From NCBI RefSeq assembly GCF_023349125.1, contig NZ_JAKIKT010000016.1, positions 1 through 54,972 of the forward strand: a DNA stretch of 54,972 bases. The letters are read 5' to 3'. This DNA is from Shewanella corallii. GTDB lineage: Bacteria; Pseudomonadota; Gammaproteobacteria; Enterobacterales; Shewanellaceae. Position numbers and translations under genes: made by a program. Positions 25,222 through 34,104 of the stretch are shown piece after piece. Under the pieces are notes generated by a model, which searched no databases, was not told the origin of the DNA, and was given only the letters and a program-made list of their open reading frames with translations. Within the stretch, counting starts at the first letter, position 1; every line of letters starts with the position of its first letter.

Positions 25222-26088
25222 ATGACAGAGCCGGACACCCCATTGCTGAGTTTTAACAAGATAACCAAGCGATACGGAGATAAGCCGGCGCTGGACGATT
25301 TCAGCCTGGAGTTGTTGCCCGGCATGGTGGTGGGGTTACTGGGGCACAATGGTGCAGGTAAATCGACCCTGATGCGCGCAGCCATGGGGATTCTCGATAT
25401 AGAGTTGGGTGAGCTCAAAACTCTGGGTGAGTCTCCTGCCGAGCTGAGCAGCAGTGCCAAAAGCCGTATTGGTTATGTGCCCCAACAGCCTGTTGGTTAC
25501 GAAGGTTTTACCGTGGCCCAGGCACTTTCACTGCACTCCAGTTTCTATTCTGACTGGGATAAGGAGCTCGAATCCCAATGGTTGGTGCGATTCGGACTGG
25601 ATAGCAAAGCCCGGGTGCAGCAACTCTCTATCGGGCAGCGGCAGTCACTGGCTTTGATCATGGCCATGGCATACCGGCCAAAACTGCTGTTACTGGATGA
25701 GCCTGTCGCCAGTCTGGACCCCATTTCCCGTCAGGCCTTTATGTCTGATCTGTTTGAGCTGGCACTCGAGTCCGGCTCTGGTGTGCTCTTCTCTACTCAT
25801 ATCACTTCAGATCTGGAACGTGTTGCCAGCCATGTCGCCTTGATACGCCAGGGTAAGCTGGTATTGATGCGGGAGCTGGATCTGCTGCGGGAACAGATAA
25901 GATTACTGCATTTCAGCGAAGGAGCTGAGCGCCATCAGTTGCCTGAGGGGCTGACTGTACTGGCGCAAAACCGATACTCGATATTGGTGGACGGTTATCA
26001 GGGACAGGCTATCAGCGATGCCCAGATAGAGACCGTCAATCTGGAGCGCCTCTATATGGAAATGAACAGAGGGGAAATGAATTTATGA
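25222..26088 (+). CDS. ABC transporter ATP-binding protein, YtrB-like
   Basis: A 288-residue ATPase: Walker A LLGHNGAGKST, signature LSIGQRQSLALIMA, Walker B LLLLDEPVASLDP and switch FSTHITSD. After the core (about 1-215) comes a C-terminal extension of about 70 residues common in ATPases of ABC-2 exporters. An AAGGAAG Shine-Dalgarno precedes the ATG. The last four bases overlap the start of the membrane protein, its presumed partner. Confidence 0.9.
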   Translation: MTEPDTPLLSFNKITKRYGDKPALDDFSLELLPGMVVGLLGHNGAGKSTLMRAAMGILDIELGELKTLGESPAELSSSAKSRIGYVPQQPVGYEGFTVAQALSLHSSFYSDWDKELESQWLVRFGLDSKARVQQLSIGQRQSLALIMAMAYRPKLLLLDEPVASLDPISRQAFMSDLFELALESGSGVLFSTHITSDLERVASHVALIRQGKLVLMRELDLLREQIRLLHFSEGAERHQLPEGLTVLAQNRYSILVDGYQGQAISDAQIETVNLERLYMEMNRGEMNL

Positions 26089-27335
26089 GCAGCTGGACTC
26101 AGGGGATGAGTCAATGGTGGCTCAGAGATGTCAGCTGCAACAGCTTTGTGCAGGCCGCCTCAGTCGGTTGGCTGGTGGGGACTGTATTGCTGATCGCTGG
26201 CAAGCCTGAAGGTATGGGCCTTATGTATGCACTGGCGCTGATTTCGGTCTGGGCTGCCGGCGCACTTCAGCTGATCCGTCTGCGGGCGCAGGAAGGACTG
26301 CTGCTTATTCCCGGGGCCAGAGAGCACTATTTGCGGCAATTGGCTGTGGTACTTTCCCTGTCGTCTGTGGTGACCCTCCTGGTCCCGGCTGTATTCTACC
26401 CGGCGGCATTGAATACCCTGCTGTTGTCTATTTCATTGGCGGCCATGTTCCTGCTGTATTCAACCCAAACGCCAAGACTGTTTTACGCCTCATTTTTTCT
26501 CTACTTCCTGCTGGTTTTCATCGACGATGTAGTCTCCCTGTTGCCCAACTGGGTGCCGTCTCTGATCCTGATAGTGTCGCTGGTGATTCTGTGGCGTCAT
26601 CTGTCCCGGCCTGATGCGCTCAAATGGCATCCTGCGGCCAGTGGTATTACTGTATCGGGTGCCGAGATGGGATGGATGTGGATTCCGGGTATTACCGATA
26701 ATTCTCTGGTCATTCGACTGTCCCATAAGCTGTTTCCCCTGAGCTTTTTCAGTGGTCCCATGTTGGGCAGCTTCCTGATGACCTTAGGCCTGGTCGCCCT
26801 GCTATTGGGCTGGTTCCTGCCAGTTGCGGATATTAAATTTCCGGTGGAGTTTGTGCTGCTGCAGGGCGCGGGTATCACCTGTATGTTGGTGCACTGGACC
26901 CGGGTGCTGAGGCTGCGCAGTCAGGATACTTTGCTGGCTTTACCCGTGTTTGACGGCCGTCGCGGGCTGATGGAGGCCATGTTTCACTCACAGCTATGGT
27001 TATTACTGTTGCTGGCGATGAACAGTGCCTTTGTAATGATTCTGGTTGGATTCGTTTATGGCTTTGACTGGATGACACTGCTGCAGTTAATACTGCTGCA
27101 AACCGCAGGTTGTGCACTGTCGCTGGCGGTGGGCAGCCTTTGCTCCCGACCTTTACATCTCACCTTGTTAATGTTCTATCTCATTCTCTATTCTGCGCTG
27201 GGGGGCGTACTCTTCCGCCTGGCACTGGATGACGCTTTACCCCTGCTTTGGATTGGCTGGCAAATACTGGCGTTGGTACTGGCATTGCTGGCCCTTAAGT
27301 GGGCCAGTGGCAAAAGCGTGGTCAGTGCAGCCTGA
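26085..27335 (+). CDS. polytopic membrane protein, likely ABC permease partner
   Basis: 416 residues, very hydrophobic, with about 12 predicted helices in two similar-looking halves, each opening with a cytoplasmic segment (residues 1-20 and roughly 185-215). I see no domain name with certainty. ATGA overlap with the ATPase gene and position as last gene of the GntR-ABC unit make it the transmembrane partner. The halves (LRAQEGLLLIPGAREHYLRQL and LRSQDTLLALPVFDGRRGLM) share an L-R-x-Q-[DE]-x-L-L-x-[LI]-P motif, which suggests internal duplication. Confidence 0.72.
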   Translation: MSSWTQGMSQWWLRDVSCNSFVQAASVGWLVGTVLLIAGKPEGMGLMYALALISVWAAGALQLIRLRAQEGLLLIPGAREHYLRQLAVVLSLSSVVTLLVPAVFYPAALNTLLLSISLAAMFLLYSTQTPRLFYASFFLYFLLVFIDDVVSLLPNWVPSLILIVSLVILWRHLSRPDALKWHPAASGITVSGAEMGWMWIPGITDNSLVIRLSHKLFPLSFFSGPMLGSFLMTLGLVALLLGWFLPVADIKFPVEFVLLQGAGITCMLVHWTRVLRLRSQDTLLALPVFDGRRGLMEAMFHSQLWLLLLLAMNSAFVMILVGFVYGFDWMTLLQLILLQTAGCALSLAVGSLCSRPLHLTLLMFYLILYSALGGVLFRLALDDALPLLWIGWQILALVLALLALKWASGKSVVSAA

Positions 27336-27354
27336 CTCATCGGATGAGTTCAGG
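27331..27354 (+). terminator. hairpin at the end of the GntR-ABC operon
   Basis: CCTGA-CTCATC pairs with GATGAGTTCAGG across one bulged base, overlapping the stop codon, and is followed by a short TTTCTG. It is a weak terminator candidate. Confidence 0.35.
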
Positions 27355-27466
27355 TTTCTGTGAGAGGAAGCAAAATTAATCCAAAAAGGCTTAGCTTTCA
27401 AAAATTGTTCAGTTAGAATCCGCCCAAAACCGGAACACTTGTAAGCTAAAAGTGGATTTATACCCT

Positions 27467-29266
27467 ATGTCCCTGAGCCAGTACCATGTAATTAAACTTC
27501 TTCAGCAGCAGGCCGAGGCTCGCCCCGATGCGACTGCACTGGAGGGATTCGAGCTGTCAGCCCCCTGGGCTAAGGTCAGCTGGCAGGCATTTGCGTCAAT
27601 CAGTAACAAATTGGCACAAGTGTTAATTTCTTTGGGTGTGGCCGTGCAGGACAGAGTCGTGATTTTGTCCCAGAACGTGCCTCAGTGGACCTGTGCTGAC
27701 GTGGCAACCTTGAAAGCCCGTGGCATCGTCGTACCTGTGTACCCAACCAGCACCCTGGAGCAGGCTGCTTATATCATTAACGATGCCGAAGCCAAGGTGC
27801 TGTTCGTTAACGATGCCGGACAGTACGCCATGGCGCAGCAACTGCTGCACCTGTGCCCGACTCTGACCCATATTGTGGTGTTCGATGCCTCTGTTGAGCT
27901 GATCGACACCGAGACACACTTCCATCTGGATAGCCTGTTGGCTTCACCTGAGTGTGATGCTGCCATTGCTGCAGAACTGCAGCAGCGTATTGATGATGCC
28001 AATCTGGATGACCTGCTGACCCTGATCTACACCTCAGGCACCACGGGCGATCCAAAGGGCGTAATGCTGGATTACCGCAATATCGCCTCAACTGTGCGTC
28101 AGCACGATGCCAAGCTGGCCTTTACCCCAGGCGATGTGTCTTTGGCGTTCCTGCCCCTGTCCCATGTATTTGAGCGTGGTTGGAGCTTCTATGCCCTGTG
28201 CCGTGGCGGCCATAACGTTTATTTGAGCGATACCAACAAGGTGAAAGAAGCGATTGCCGCTGTCCGTCCTCACACCATGTGTGTGGTGCCGCGTTTCTTG
28301 GAAAAGGTGTACAGCGCGGTAATGGACAAGGTGGGCAAGGCGCCAACCGGACGCCGCAAGCTGTTTAACTGGGCAGTAGCTGTTGGCGCACAGCAGTTTG
28401 AAGTGAATCAGGGCCGCACCAAAGGTTCAATGATGCAGTCACTGAAAGCTCAGATCGCCAATAAGCTGGTGTTTTCCAAGCTGCGTAATGTGCTCGGCGG
28501 TCGCTTGAAGTTTATGCCTTGTGGTGGCGCTGCGCTGGATCCAAAGGTCAGTGCCTTCTTCCAGTCTATCGATGTGCCTGTGCTGTGTGGTTACGGCATG
28601 ACTGAAACCACCGCCACAGTGACCTGTAATACTCTGGATAATCGCGTACTGGGCTCCAATGGTCAGGTTCTGCCTGAGCTGGAAGTGAAGCTGGGTACAG
28701 ATAATGAAATTCTGGTGCGTGGCGATACCGTGATGCGCGGCTACTACAAGCGCCCACAGGAAACCGCAGATACCTTCGAAAATGGTTGGTTGAAGACGGG
28801 TGATGCCGGTCGTTTGGATGCTCAGGGTAACCTGTACATTACTGACCGTATCAAGGAGCTGATGAAGACCTCCAACGGTAAGTACATCGCGCCGCAGCGT
28901 GTTGAAGGTACCGTGGGTTGCTGTCCTTACATTGAGCAGGTGGCCATTGTGGCCGATGCCCGCAACTATGTGACCGCGCTGATTGTGCCTGCGTTTGAGG
29001 CGCTGGAATCATGGGCCCGCGAAAAAGGTGTAGCCTATGAGTCGCCAATTGACCTGTTGCGCCACAATCACGTAGTGGAGCACTTTGAGCAGCGCTTGAA
29101 GATGATGCAACAAGGCCTGGCTGGCTTCGAGAAAATTAAGAAGTTCACCCTGTTGCCTGAAGCCTTCTCCATGGAAGCGGGTTTGATCACCCCAACCATG
29201 AAGTTGCGTCGCAAGATGATCTACCACAAGTACGCCCGCGAAATTAACGCCATGTACAACAACTGA
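27467..29266 (+). CDS. AMP-dependent long-chain acyl-CoA synthetase
   Basis: The 599-residue enzyme activates a fatty acid with ATP and CoA. The P-loop LIYTSGTTGDPKGVML, GYGMTETTA, the hinge LKTGDAG and GKYIAPQRVE are all present. The size and the KTSNGKYIAPQ segment place it with the FadD15/Faa-type (eukaryote-like) long-chain synthetases rather than E. coli FadD. The frame extends upstream to a GTG at 27452; ATG 27467 gives the usual MSLSQYHVI start, although its Shine-Dalgarno is modest. A strong terminator follows. Confidence 0.92.
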   Translation: MSLSQYHVIKLLQQQAEARPDATALEGFELSAPWAKVSWQAFASISNKLAQVLISLGVAVQDRVVILSQNVPQWTCADVATLKARGIVVPVYPTSTLEQAAYIINDAEAKVLFVNDAGQYAMAQQLLHLCPTLTHIVVFDASVELIDTETHFHLDSLLASPECDAAIAAELQQRIDDANLDDLLTLIYTSGTTGDPKGVMLDYRNIASTVRQHDAKLAFTPGDVSLAFLPLSHVFERGWSFYALCRGGHNVYLSDTNKVKEAIAAVRPHTMCVVPRFLEKVYSAVMDKVGKAPTGRRKLFNWAVAVGAQQFEVNQGRTKGSMMQSLKAQIANKLVFSKLRNVLGGRLKFMPCGGAALDPKVSAFFQSIDVPVLCGYGMTETTATVTCNTLDNRVLGSNGQVLPELEVKLGTDNEILVRGDTVMRGYYKRPQETADTFENGWLKTGDAGRLDAQGNLYITDRIKELMKTSNGKYIAPQRVEGTVGCCPYIEQVAIVADARNYVTALIVPAFEALESWAREKGVAYESPIDLLRHNHVVEHFEQRLKMMQQGLAGFEKIKKFTLLPEAFSMEAGLITPTMKLRRKMIYHKYAREINAMYNN

Positions 29267-29281
29267 TATCGAGTTGATCAG

Positions 29282-29309
29282 AAAAAGGACGCCCAGGGCG
29301 TCCTTTTTT
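29282..29309 (+). terminator. intrinsic terminator after acyl-CoA synthetase
   Basis: GGACGCC-CAG-GGCGTCC stem, extended by A-T pairs and ended by six T residues. It directly follows the gene by about 15 bases. Confidence 0.9.
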
Positions 29310-29468
29310 GTTTTCCGGAAATTGGTATTTTCAACTGCTGAATTCCATAAAAATCAGTTACTCAAACTGTGATCCTGTCCCCGATGGAGACAGATGCAGT
29401 GTATGTCAAAGGCGGTTATGCTGGGGTATCAGTCTATCTGTACCTACAACTTCGGATAAATAAAACCA

Positions 29469-30158
29469 ATGAAAACTATCGGATTATTGGGGGGCATGAG
29501 CTGGGAGTCCACCGCCAGTTACTATGCCATGATCAATCAGGGCGTGAAGCAAGAGCTGGGCGGTTTGCACAGTGCCAAACTGGTGCTGAACAGTGTCGAT
29601 TTTGCTGAAATTGAAAAGCTGCAGCACGAGGGCAATTGGGCCTGTACCGCCAAGATGCTGACCAAGGCGGCCGTCGGTGTGCAGGCGGCCGGAGCAGATT
29701 TTTTGCTGATCTGCACCAACACCATGCACAAAGTCGCGCCTCAGATTGAGTCGGTCATCAATATTCCTTTGCTGCACATTGCCGATGCCACAGCGGATAA
29801 ATTGCTGGATAGCGGAATTGACTGTGTAGGTTTATTGGGGACCCGCTTTACCATGGAGCAGGACTTCTATGTCAGTCGTCTTGAGGCCAGAGGCATCAAG
29901 GTGCTGGTGCCCGATGAAGCCGGTCGTGAGCGTGTTCATCAGGTGATCTATCAGGAGCTGTGTCAGGGACAGATTTGGGATGACTCCCGTAATGACTATC
30001 TGGCGATTATGGACAAGCTGGTAGATCAGGGGGCTCAGGGAGTTATTCTGGGCTGCACTGAGATTGGCCTGTTGGTCAAACAGTCCGATACCCAAACACC
30101 TCTGTTTGATACTACTGCCATCCATGCCGAAGCCGCGGTGAAACTGGCACTGAGTTAA
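29469..30158 (+). CDS. ygeA: amino-acid racemase YgeA (aspartate/glutamate racemase superfamily)
   Basis: The 229-residue sequence matches E. coli YgeA closely in recall: KTIGLLGGMSWEST, GLHSAKLVLNSVDF, CTNTMHKVA, LLGTRFTMEQDFY and GCTEIGLLV. The two catalytic cysteines are at 82 and 196, as needed for cofactor-independent proton exchange on the two faces of the amino acid. YgeA acts on homoserine and other non-canonical substrates with low specificity. The Shine-Dalgarno is weak. It stands alone between the synthetase terminator and the PhyH gene. Confidence 0.92.
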   Translation: MKTIGLLGGMSWESTASYYAMINQGVKQELGGLHSAKLVLNSVDFAEIEKLQHEGNWACTAKMLTKAAVGVQAAGADFLLICTNTMHKVAPQIESVINIPLLHIADATADKLLDSGIDCVGLLGTRFTMEQDFYVSRLEARGIKVLVPDEAGRERVHQVIYQELCQGQIWDDSRNDYLAIMDKLVDQGAQGVILGCTEIGLLVKQSDTQTPLFDTTAIHAEAAVKLALS

Positions 30159-30203
30159 CCTCCTTTGTTAGGCTGATATTTTATCCCTCTACTGAGATGA
30201 TGA

Positions 30204-30995
30204 ATGTCAGCCTTATCTTCGATCGACTTCTCCGGGTTCCAACGGCAAGGCTTTCAGCGTTTTGAGGCCTGTATTTCACAGTCGCAACTGATTGCTTTAA
30301 GACAGGTGGCACAGGCTTTTCACGCCAATTGGCAAAGGGATAATCTCGACTTTTACCAGTCCCAGGCGGTTAACAGCGCCTACCTGACCGCCCCTGATTA
30401 TCTCGATAACACCCAAAGGGAGCTGTTATTTCAGTTCATCGGAAGCCAGCTGATAAAGGATATTATCTCGCCGCTGTTTGCTGATTGTTGCGGCTTTCTC
30501 AATACTCAGTTGTTCTTTAACCCGGTCAATCCTGATCAGCGCAATTACTGGCACCGGGATTGTCAGTATCATCTGTCGCTGGCGCAGCAACAGGCGGCGC
30601 TGACCGGTCCGCTGGGGTTGCATTTGCGACTGGCGTTATACGATGAACCCGGGCTGGAATTTATCCCCGGCTCCCACAAACGCTGGGATACTGAGATGCA
30701 GCTGGATGTGCGTCTTAGCCAGGCGGGTCATACTCCCAGTGATGATCTACCCGGTGGGATGCTGGTTCCTTTGCAGGCCGGTGACATGCTGCTGTTTGAC
30801 GCCAATATGATTCACCGTGGCCTTTACGGCATGGACAGACTGGCGCTGGATATTTTGTTCTGTGACCCTGTGCCTGAGCTGCTGCAGTTTGCACGGGAAG
30901 ATTGTTTGCCTGATACCCGCACCCTGGAAAGCCTGGTCTGGCCTGACGCTTTTACAGTTACTGCTAACATGCTGAAAAACTGTGGTAATAACTAA
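30204..30995 (+). CDS. phytanoyl-CoA dioxygenase (PhyH) family protein
   Basis: A 263-residue Fe(II)/2-oxoglutarate oxygenase by fold signature: WHRDCQYH provides His117 and Asp119, IHRG gives the distal His204, and Arg212 follows as the likely 2-oxoglutarate anchor. FIPGSHKRWD is the common PhyH loop. The substrate cannot be told. It is followed after 13 bases by the methyltransferase-like gene, so the two probably share a transcript. Confidence 0.85.
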   Translation: MSALSSIDFSGFQRQGFQRFEACISQSQLIALRQVAQAFHANWQRDNLDFYQSQAVNSAYLTAPDYLDNTQRELLFQFIGSQLIKDIISPLFADCCGFLNTQLFFNPVNPDQRNYWHRDCQYHLSLAQQQAALTGPLGLHLRLALYDEPGLEFIPGSHKRWDTEMQLDVRLSQAGHTPSDDLPGGMLVPLQAGDMLLFDANMIHRGLYGMDRLALDILFCDPVPELLQFAREDCLPDTRTLESLVWPDAFTVTANMLKNCGNN

Positions 30996-31008
30996 AAAGG
31001 ATTTTGAT

Positions 31009-31461
31009 ATGGCGCTGAAAATACCCCCTTTACTGCTGGTGCTGCTGTTTGCCCTGGCAGGGTGGTTGCTGACCTGGTTTGGACTGGGGTGGCACTGGGA
31101 TATGCCATTGCGTCTGGGCTGGCTGATTGGGTGGGGACTTGGTGGCTTGCTGTTCGCATTTGCCGGAGTGCTGTCGTTTCGTCGCGGCAATACCACGGTT
31201 GATCCTACCCGGCCTGATAAGGCGTCAAAACTGATTAATGGCGGTATCTATCAACGCACACGTAATCCTATGTATGTAGGCTTCGCCAGTGCGCTGGTTG
31301 GTTGGGGCGGATATCTGACCGACCCGCTGGCATTGTTGCTGGTGCCTGTGTTCATCTGGTATCTGACCGAGTTTCAAATCAAGCCTGAAGAGCAAGCACT
31401 GACAGAGCTGTTTGGCGAAGAGTACCAGGATTACTGCCATCAGGTGAGACGCTGGCTGTAG
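31009..31461 (+). CDS. isoprenylcysteine/phospholipid methyltransferase-like membrane protein
   Basis: A 150-residue protein with four helices and the ICMT/PEMT signature GIYQRTRNPMYVG plus a C-terminal E-x-x-L-x-x-x-F-G-E-E-Y-x-x-Y-C-x-x-V-R-R-W motif, which binds S-adenosylmethionine in the family. The acceptor is unknown in bacteria. The frame opens 27 bases upstream, but ATG 31009 has an AAAAAGGA Shine-Dalgarno. Likely co-transcribed with the PhyH gene. Confidence 0.85.
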   Translation: MALKIPPLLLVLLFALAGWLLTWFGLGWHWDMPLRLGWLIGWGLGGLLFAFAGVLSFRRGNTTVDPTRPDKASKLINGGIYQRTRNPMYVGFASALVGWGGYLTDPLALLLVPVFIWYLTEFQIKPEEQALTELFGEEYQDYCHQVRRWL

Positions 31462-31575
31462 AGGTTTACAGCGAGGTAAATGCCAGTCATGTCGGCCAGC
31501 TTAACGACTTGAACAACTCGCTGTATATTGCAGGCGCACATCATCCAAAATCATCACAGCAAGGACAGGCATGCC

Positions 31576-31974
31576 ATGACGGCTTTTAGTTTGGAACTCA
31601 ACCCAAGATTCAACGAAACCGACGCCCTTGGGCACATCAACAACACAGTGATTCCTGGTTGGTTTGAGGCCGGTCGAACGCCGGTATTTGAGATCTTTAA
31701 TCCACAACTGAACCTGCAACAGTGGAACCTGATCGTCGCCGGTTACAACATCAGCTTTAAAGCCCCTACTTTTTACGGTTCAAGCGTGACCATCACCACT
31801 GAAGTAGCCCGTATTGGCAATGCCAGTTTTGACCTGCGTCAGCGCTGTTGGCAGGGGGACAAGATGACTGCTGAGGCAATTACCACCATGGTGCATTATA
31901 ACTATACCGACGAGCGAAGTGAGCCGATTCCTGACAGTGTTAAGGCTGAACTGGAACAGCATTTGATTGCATAA
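31576..31974 (+). CDS. hotdog-fold acyl-CoA thioesterase (4HBT family)
   Basis: A 132-residue single hotdog domain: NPRFNETDALGHINNTV is the active-site region with the Asp of ETDALGH, the motif of YbgC/4-hydroxybenzoyl-CoA thioesterases. The ATG at 31576 follows AAGGACAGGC. Its convergent neighbour is another member of the same family, and the pair shares one terminator. The acyl substrate is unknown. Confidence 0.85.
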   Translation: MTAFSLELNPRFNETDALGHINNTVIPGWFEAGRTPVFEIFNPQLNLQQWNLIVAGYNISFKAPTFYGSSVTITTEVARIGNASFDLRQRCWQGDKMTAEAITTMVHYNYTDERSEPIPDSVKAELEQHLIA

Positions 31975-31976
31975 CC

Positions 31977-32004
31977 AAAAGACCCGCCAACGCGGGTCTT
32001 TTTT
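31977..32004. terminator. bidirectional terminator between the two thioesterase genes
   Basis: GACCCGC-CAAC-GCGGGTC stem, with AAAA before and TTTTTT after. It ends both convergent transcripts. Confidence 0.85.
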
Positions 32005-32022
32005 GGCATCTTTAGAGGGAAG

Positions 32023-32457
32023 TTAAGCCTTGTCGCGACAGTGCTGTTGCAGTACTTCCAGTACATGATCAGGTAATGCCGCTTTTTGCCCCGTTTTAAA
32101 GTTAAACATCACCACCTTGGCACTGCCTGTGGTGGTCACAGCCTGCTGCGCTTTGCTGAAAGCTTGGTAATGCATCACAAACCTGTCTTCCTGAATATCT
32201 GTGATATAGGCGCCGATAATCAGGGTATCCGGAAAGGTGACCGGACGCTTGTATTTGGCTGTGGTTTCGCTCAATACCGGGCCAGTACTCTGATCCTGCA
32301 GCATGGAAATCAGTCCGGTTTGACGTAAAAAATCGATACGCGCGGTTTCAAAATAGCGGAAGTAAGCGACATTATTGACGTGTTGCAGGGCATCCATCTC
32401 GCCCCAGGCAACCGGGATTTCAGTGTGGACCGGGTACTGCTTGATAAAGTCTTCCAT
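32023..32457 (-). CDS. second hotdog-fold acyl-CoA thioesterase, YbgC-like
   Basis: A 144-residue domain with IPVAWGEMDALQHVNNVAYFRYFETARIDFL, the YbgC-type active site (Asp in MDALQHVNN), and a C-terminal strand AKVVMFNFKTGQKA. The open frame runs 123 bases upstream, but the ATG at 32457 with AAGGATG ahead gives the family length. It resembles the convergent gene at 31576 only at family level, so the pair looks like an old, not a recent, duplication. Confidence 0.85.
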   Translation of the reverse strand: MEDFIKQYPVHTEIPVAWGEMDALQHVNNVAYFRYFETARIDFLRQTGLISMLQDQSTGPVLSETTAKYKRPVTFPDTLIIGAYITDIQEDRFVMHYQAFSKAQQAVTTTGSAKVVMFNFKTGQKAALPDHVLEVLQQHCRDKA

Positions 32458-32591
32458 GTGCGGGACATCCTTGAAAATTCGGTTGTTAAACGCTCGTTTG
32501 AAAGCCAGAGTAGCAGTCGGGCAAAAAAGCGGCAAGCCTGTTTGCTTCCGTGCCGCCTGGCTCTGACTGCGAGGTTGCAATCCGCTGAAAA

Positions 32592-32616
32592 CAAAAAGGA
32601 GACCCAGGGGTCTCCT
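32592..32616 (-). terminator. terminator of mtnC
   Basis: Read leftward, the stem AGGAGACCC/GGGTCTCCT is followed by TTTTTGTTTT. It lies about 60 bases past the mtnC stop. Confidence 0.8.
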
Positions 32617-32674
32617 AAATTTGGTATCTGTAATGACTGTTTTCCACCACTAATCAATCAATATTGATTAGAAC

Positions 32675-33358
32675 TTATTGATCGAAGTTCAGCTCATCAA
32701 AACTGCGTACTGTGTTGAAATCACCGGTGCGCACGCCTTCTTCCCGTACCATCTGACAAACCTGCAGTCCGGCAGCAGAAGCTGCCTTAAGCTCTTCCAG
32801 CAGATCCGATACAAACAGAACCTGTTTGGCCTTAAGACTGATGGTGTTGAGTATGTTCAGGTAGGCCTGCTTATCCAGCTTGCTGCCGGTACGGGTATCA
32901 AAATGACCGTTGAACATTGGGTTCAGGTCACCACCATCGCTGTGACCAAACAGCATGGCCTGAGCTTCGGCAGAGCCGGAAGAGAAGCTGTAAACCCGGA
33001 TGTTCTGGTTGGTGTAACGGCTGATAGCTTCGATAAAGTCCGGGTAGATATGGCCCTTAAACTCACCTTTGGCATAACCCTCTTTCCAGATCATTCCCTG
33101 CAGCGCCTTCAGCGGTGTGGCTTTGCGATCTTCGGCAACCCACTGCTGCAGAATTTCTGTGACCCTTTCCAGTGAGGCATCTGCTTCCAGCGCGATGTCG
33201 CGAACATCACATATGCAGTTATCGACCAACATATTGTTTTGGTTGCGCTCGAGGAATTCCGGCAGTGCCTTGACCGAATAAGGGAAGAGGACATTGTGAA
33301 TAAAGTCCAGGTCTGTAGTGGTACCTGCAGTATCCACGACTATGGCTCTGATACCCAT
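32675..33358 (-). CDS. mtnC: acireductone synthase (enolase-phosphatase) MtnC
   Basis: A 227-residue HAD hydrolase of the methionine salvage pathway, which enolises and dephosphorylates 2,3-diketo-5-methylthiopentyl-1-phosphate. Motifs: VVDTAGTTTDLDFIHNVLFPY (motif I region), SFSSGSAEAQ (motif II), DTRTGSKLDKQAY (motif III Lys) and LFVSDLLEELKAA (motif IV). Motif I reads D-T-A-G-T-T where most MtnC have D-x-E-G-T-T. No mtnB or mtnD lies next to it. A terminator follows downstream. Confidence 0.88.
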   Translation of the reverse strand: MGIRAIVVDTAGTTTDLDFIHNVLFPYSVKALPEFLERNQNNMLVDNCICDVRDIALEADASLERVTEILQQWVAEDRKATPLKALQGMIWKEGYAKGEFKGHIYPDFIEAISRYTNQNIRVYSFSSGSAEAQAMLFGHSDGGDLNPMFNGHFDTRTGSKLDKQAYLNILNTISLKAKQVLFVSDLLEELKAASAAGLQVCQMVREEGVRTGDFNTVRSFDELNFDQ

Positions 33359-33704
33359 ATGATTGTTACTCCATCATAGCTTGCTGTTTTATAGGTGAGT
33401 GAGCGACGCATTTGCTGCCCGGCCACACTTACCCGGAACTTCCTTAGAGGCAGGAACTACCCGATCCTAAAGTGAATTAGCTGTTTTGACCAGCGTTTCC
33501 CGGCATGAAAAAGGAGCAAAAACGAATGATTTTTTACCATTTTTCTGCAGTATTCCGGGGCGTCTGGTGCTAGGGTCTGTTAACCTTTCATGGTTGAATT
33601 TTGCTCGAGATAGACGCGCTTTAATCGCGACGCAAGGTGTGCCGCCTAGTGGGCCTAAGCAAATACCTTTTGATTGTACTCATATGGATGAAAAGGAGCT
33701 GAAA
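33359..33704. other. 346-bp divergent intergenic region
   Basis: It separates mtnC (leftward) and ybjQ (rightward). The open frame that crosses it lacks a Shine-Dalgarno and any protein-like pattern before the ybjQ start. I see no terminator, riboswitch-like fold or repeat in it. Confidence 0.35.
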
Positions 33705-34025
33705 ATGATAATAACCACTACCCCGTCAGTAGAGGGCAGACGCATTACCGCATACCGAGGTGTGGTTGCTGGAGAGGCTATTCTCGGTGCCAACCTGTTC
33801 AAAGATATGTTTGCCGGGATCCGGGACCTGGTGGGCGGTCGCTCCGGTACTTATGAGCGGGAACTGCAAAAAGCCCGTGAAATTGCGCTGCAGGAGTTAC
33901 AGCAAAGGGCTGCTGAGCTGGGGGCTAATGCCGTTGTGGGTGTCGACCTGGACTATGAGGTAATGGGCCAGGCCAACGGTATGTTAATGGTGTCCGCCTC
34001 AGGTACGGCAGTTGTGGTGGAGTAG
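33705..34025 (+). CDS. ybjQ: YbjQ/UPF0145 family protein
   Basis: A 106-residue protein matching the family: TTTPSVEGRRITAYRGVVAGE at the start, FAGIRDLVGGRSGTYERELQKARE in the middle and GANAVVGVDLDYEVMG towards the end. Members form pentameric rings; a role as heavy-metal-binding proteins was suggested from related structures but is not established. The ATG has an excellent AAGGAG Shine-Dalgarno, which decides the start. Confidence 0.92.
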   Translation: MIITTTPSVEGRRITAYRGVVAGEAILGANLFKDMFAGIRDLVGGRSGTYERELQKAREIALQELQQRAAELGANAVVGVDLDYEVMGQANGMLMVSASGTAVVVE

Positions 34026-34104
34026 GCCCTGGTTTGCGGCCATAGCAGGCCCAGTTTTAATGGCTGGCCAGAGCCAATATAGCCTGCTTTGAAATGGCTG
34101 ACTG

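Noticed and set aside
31576..32457. The two hotdog thioesterases as a recent inverted duplication
   Set aside because: They share only the family active-site motif; the DNA and most residues differ, so they are independent paralogs.
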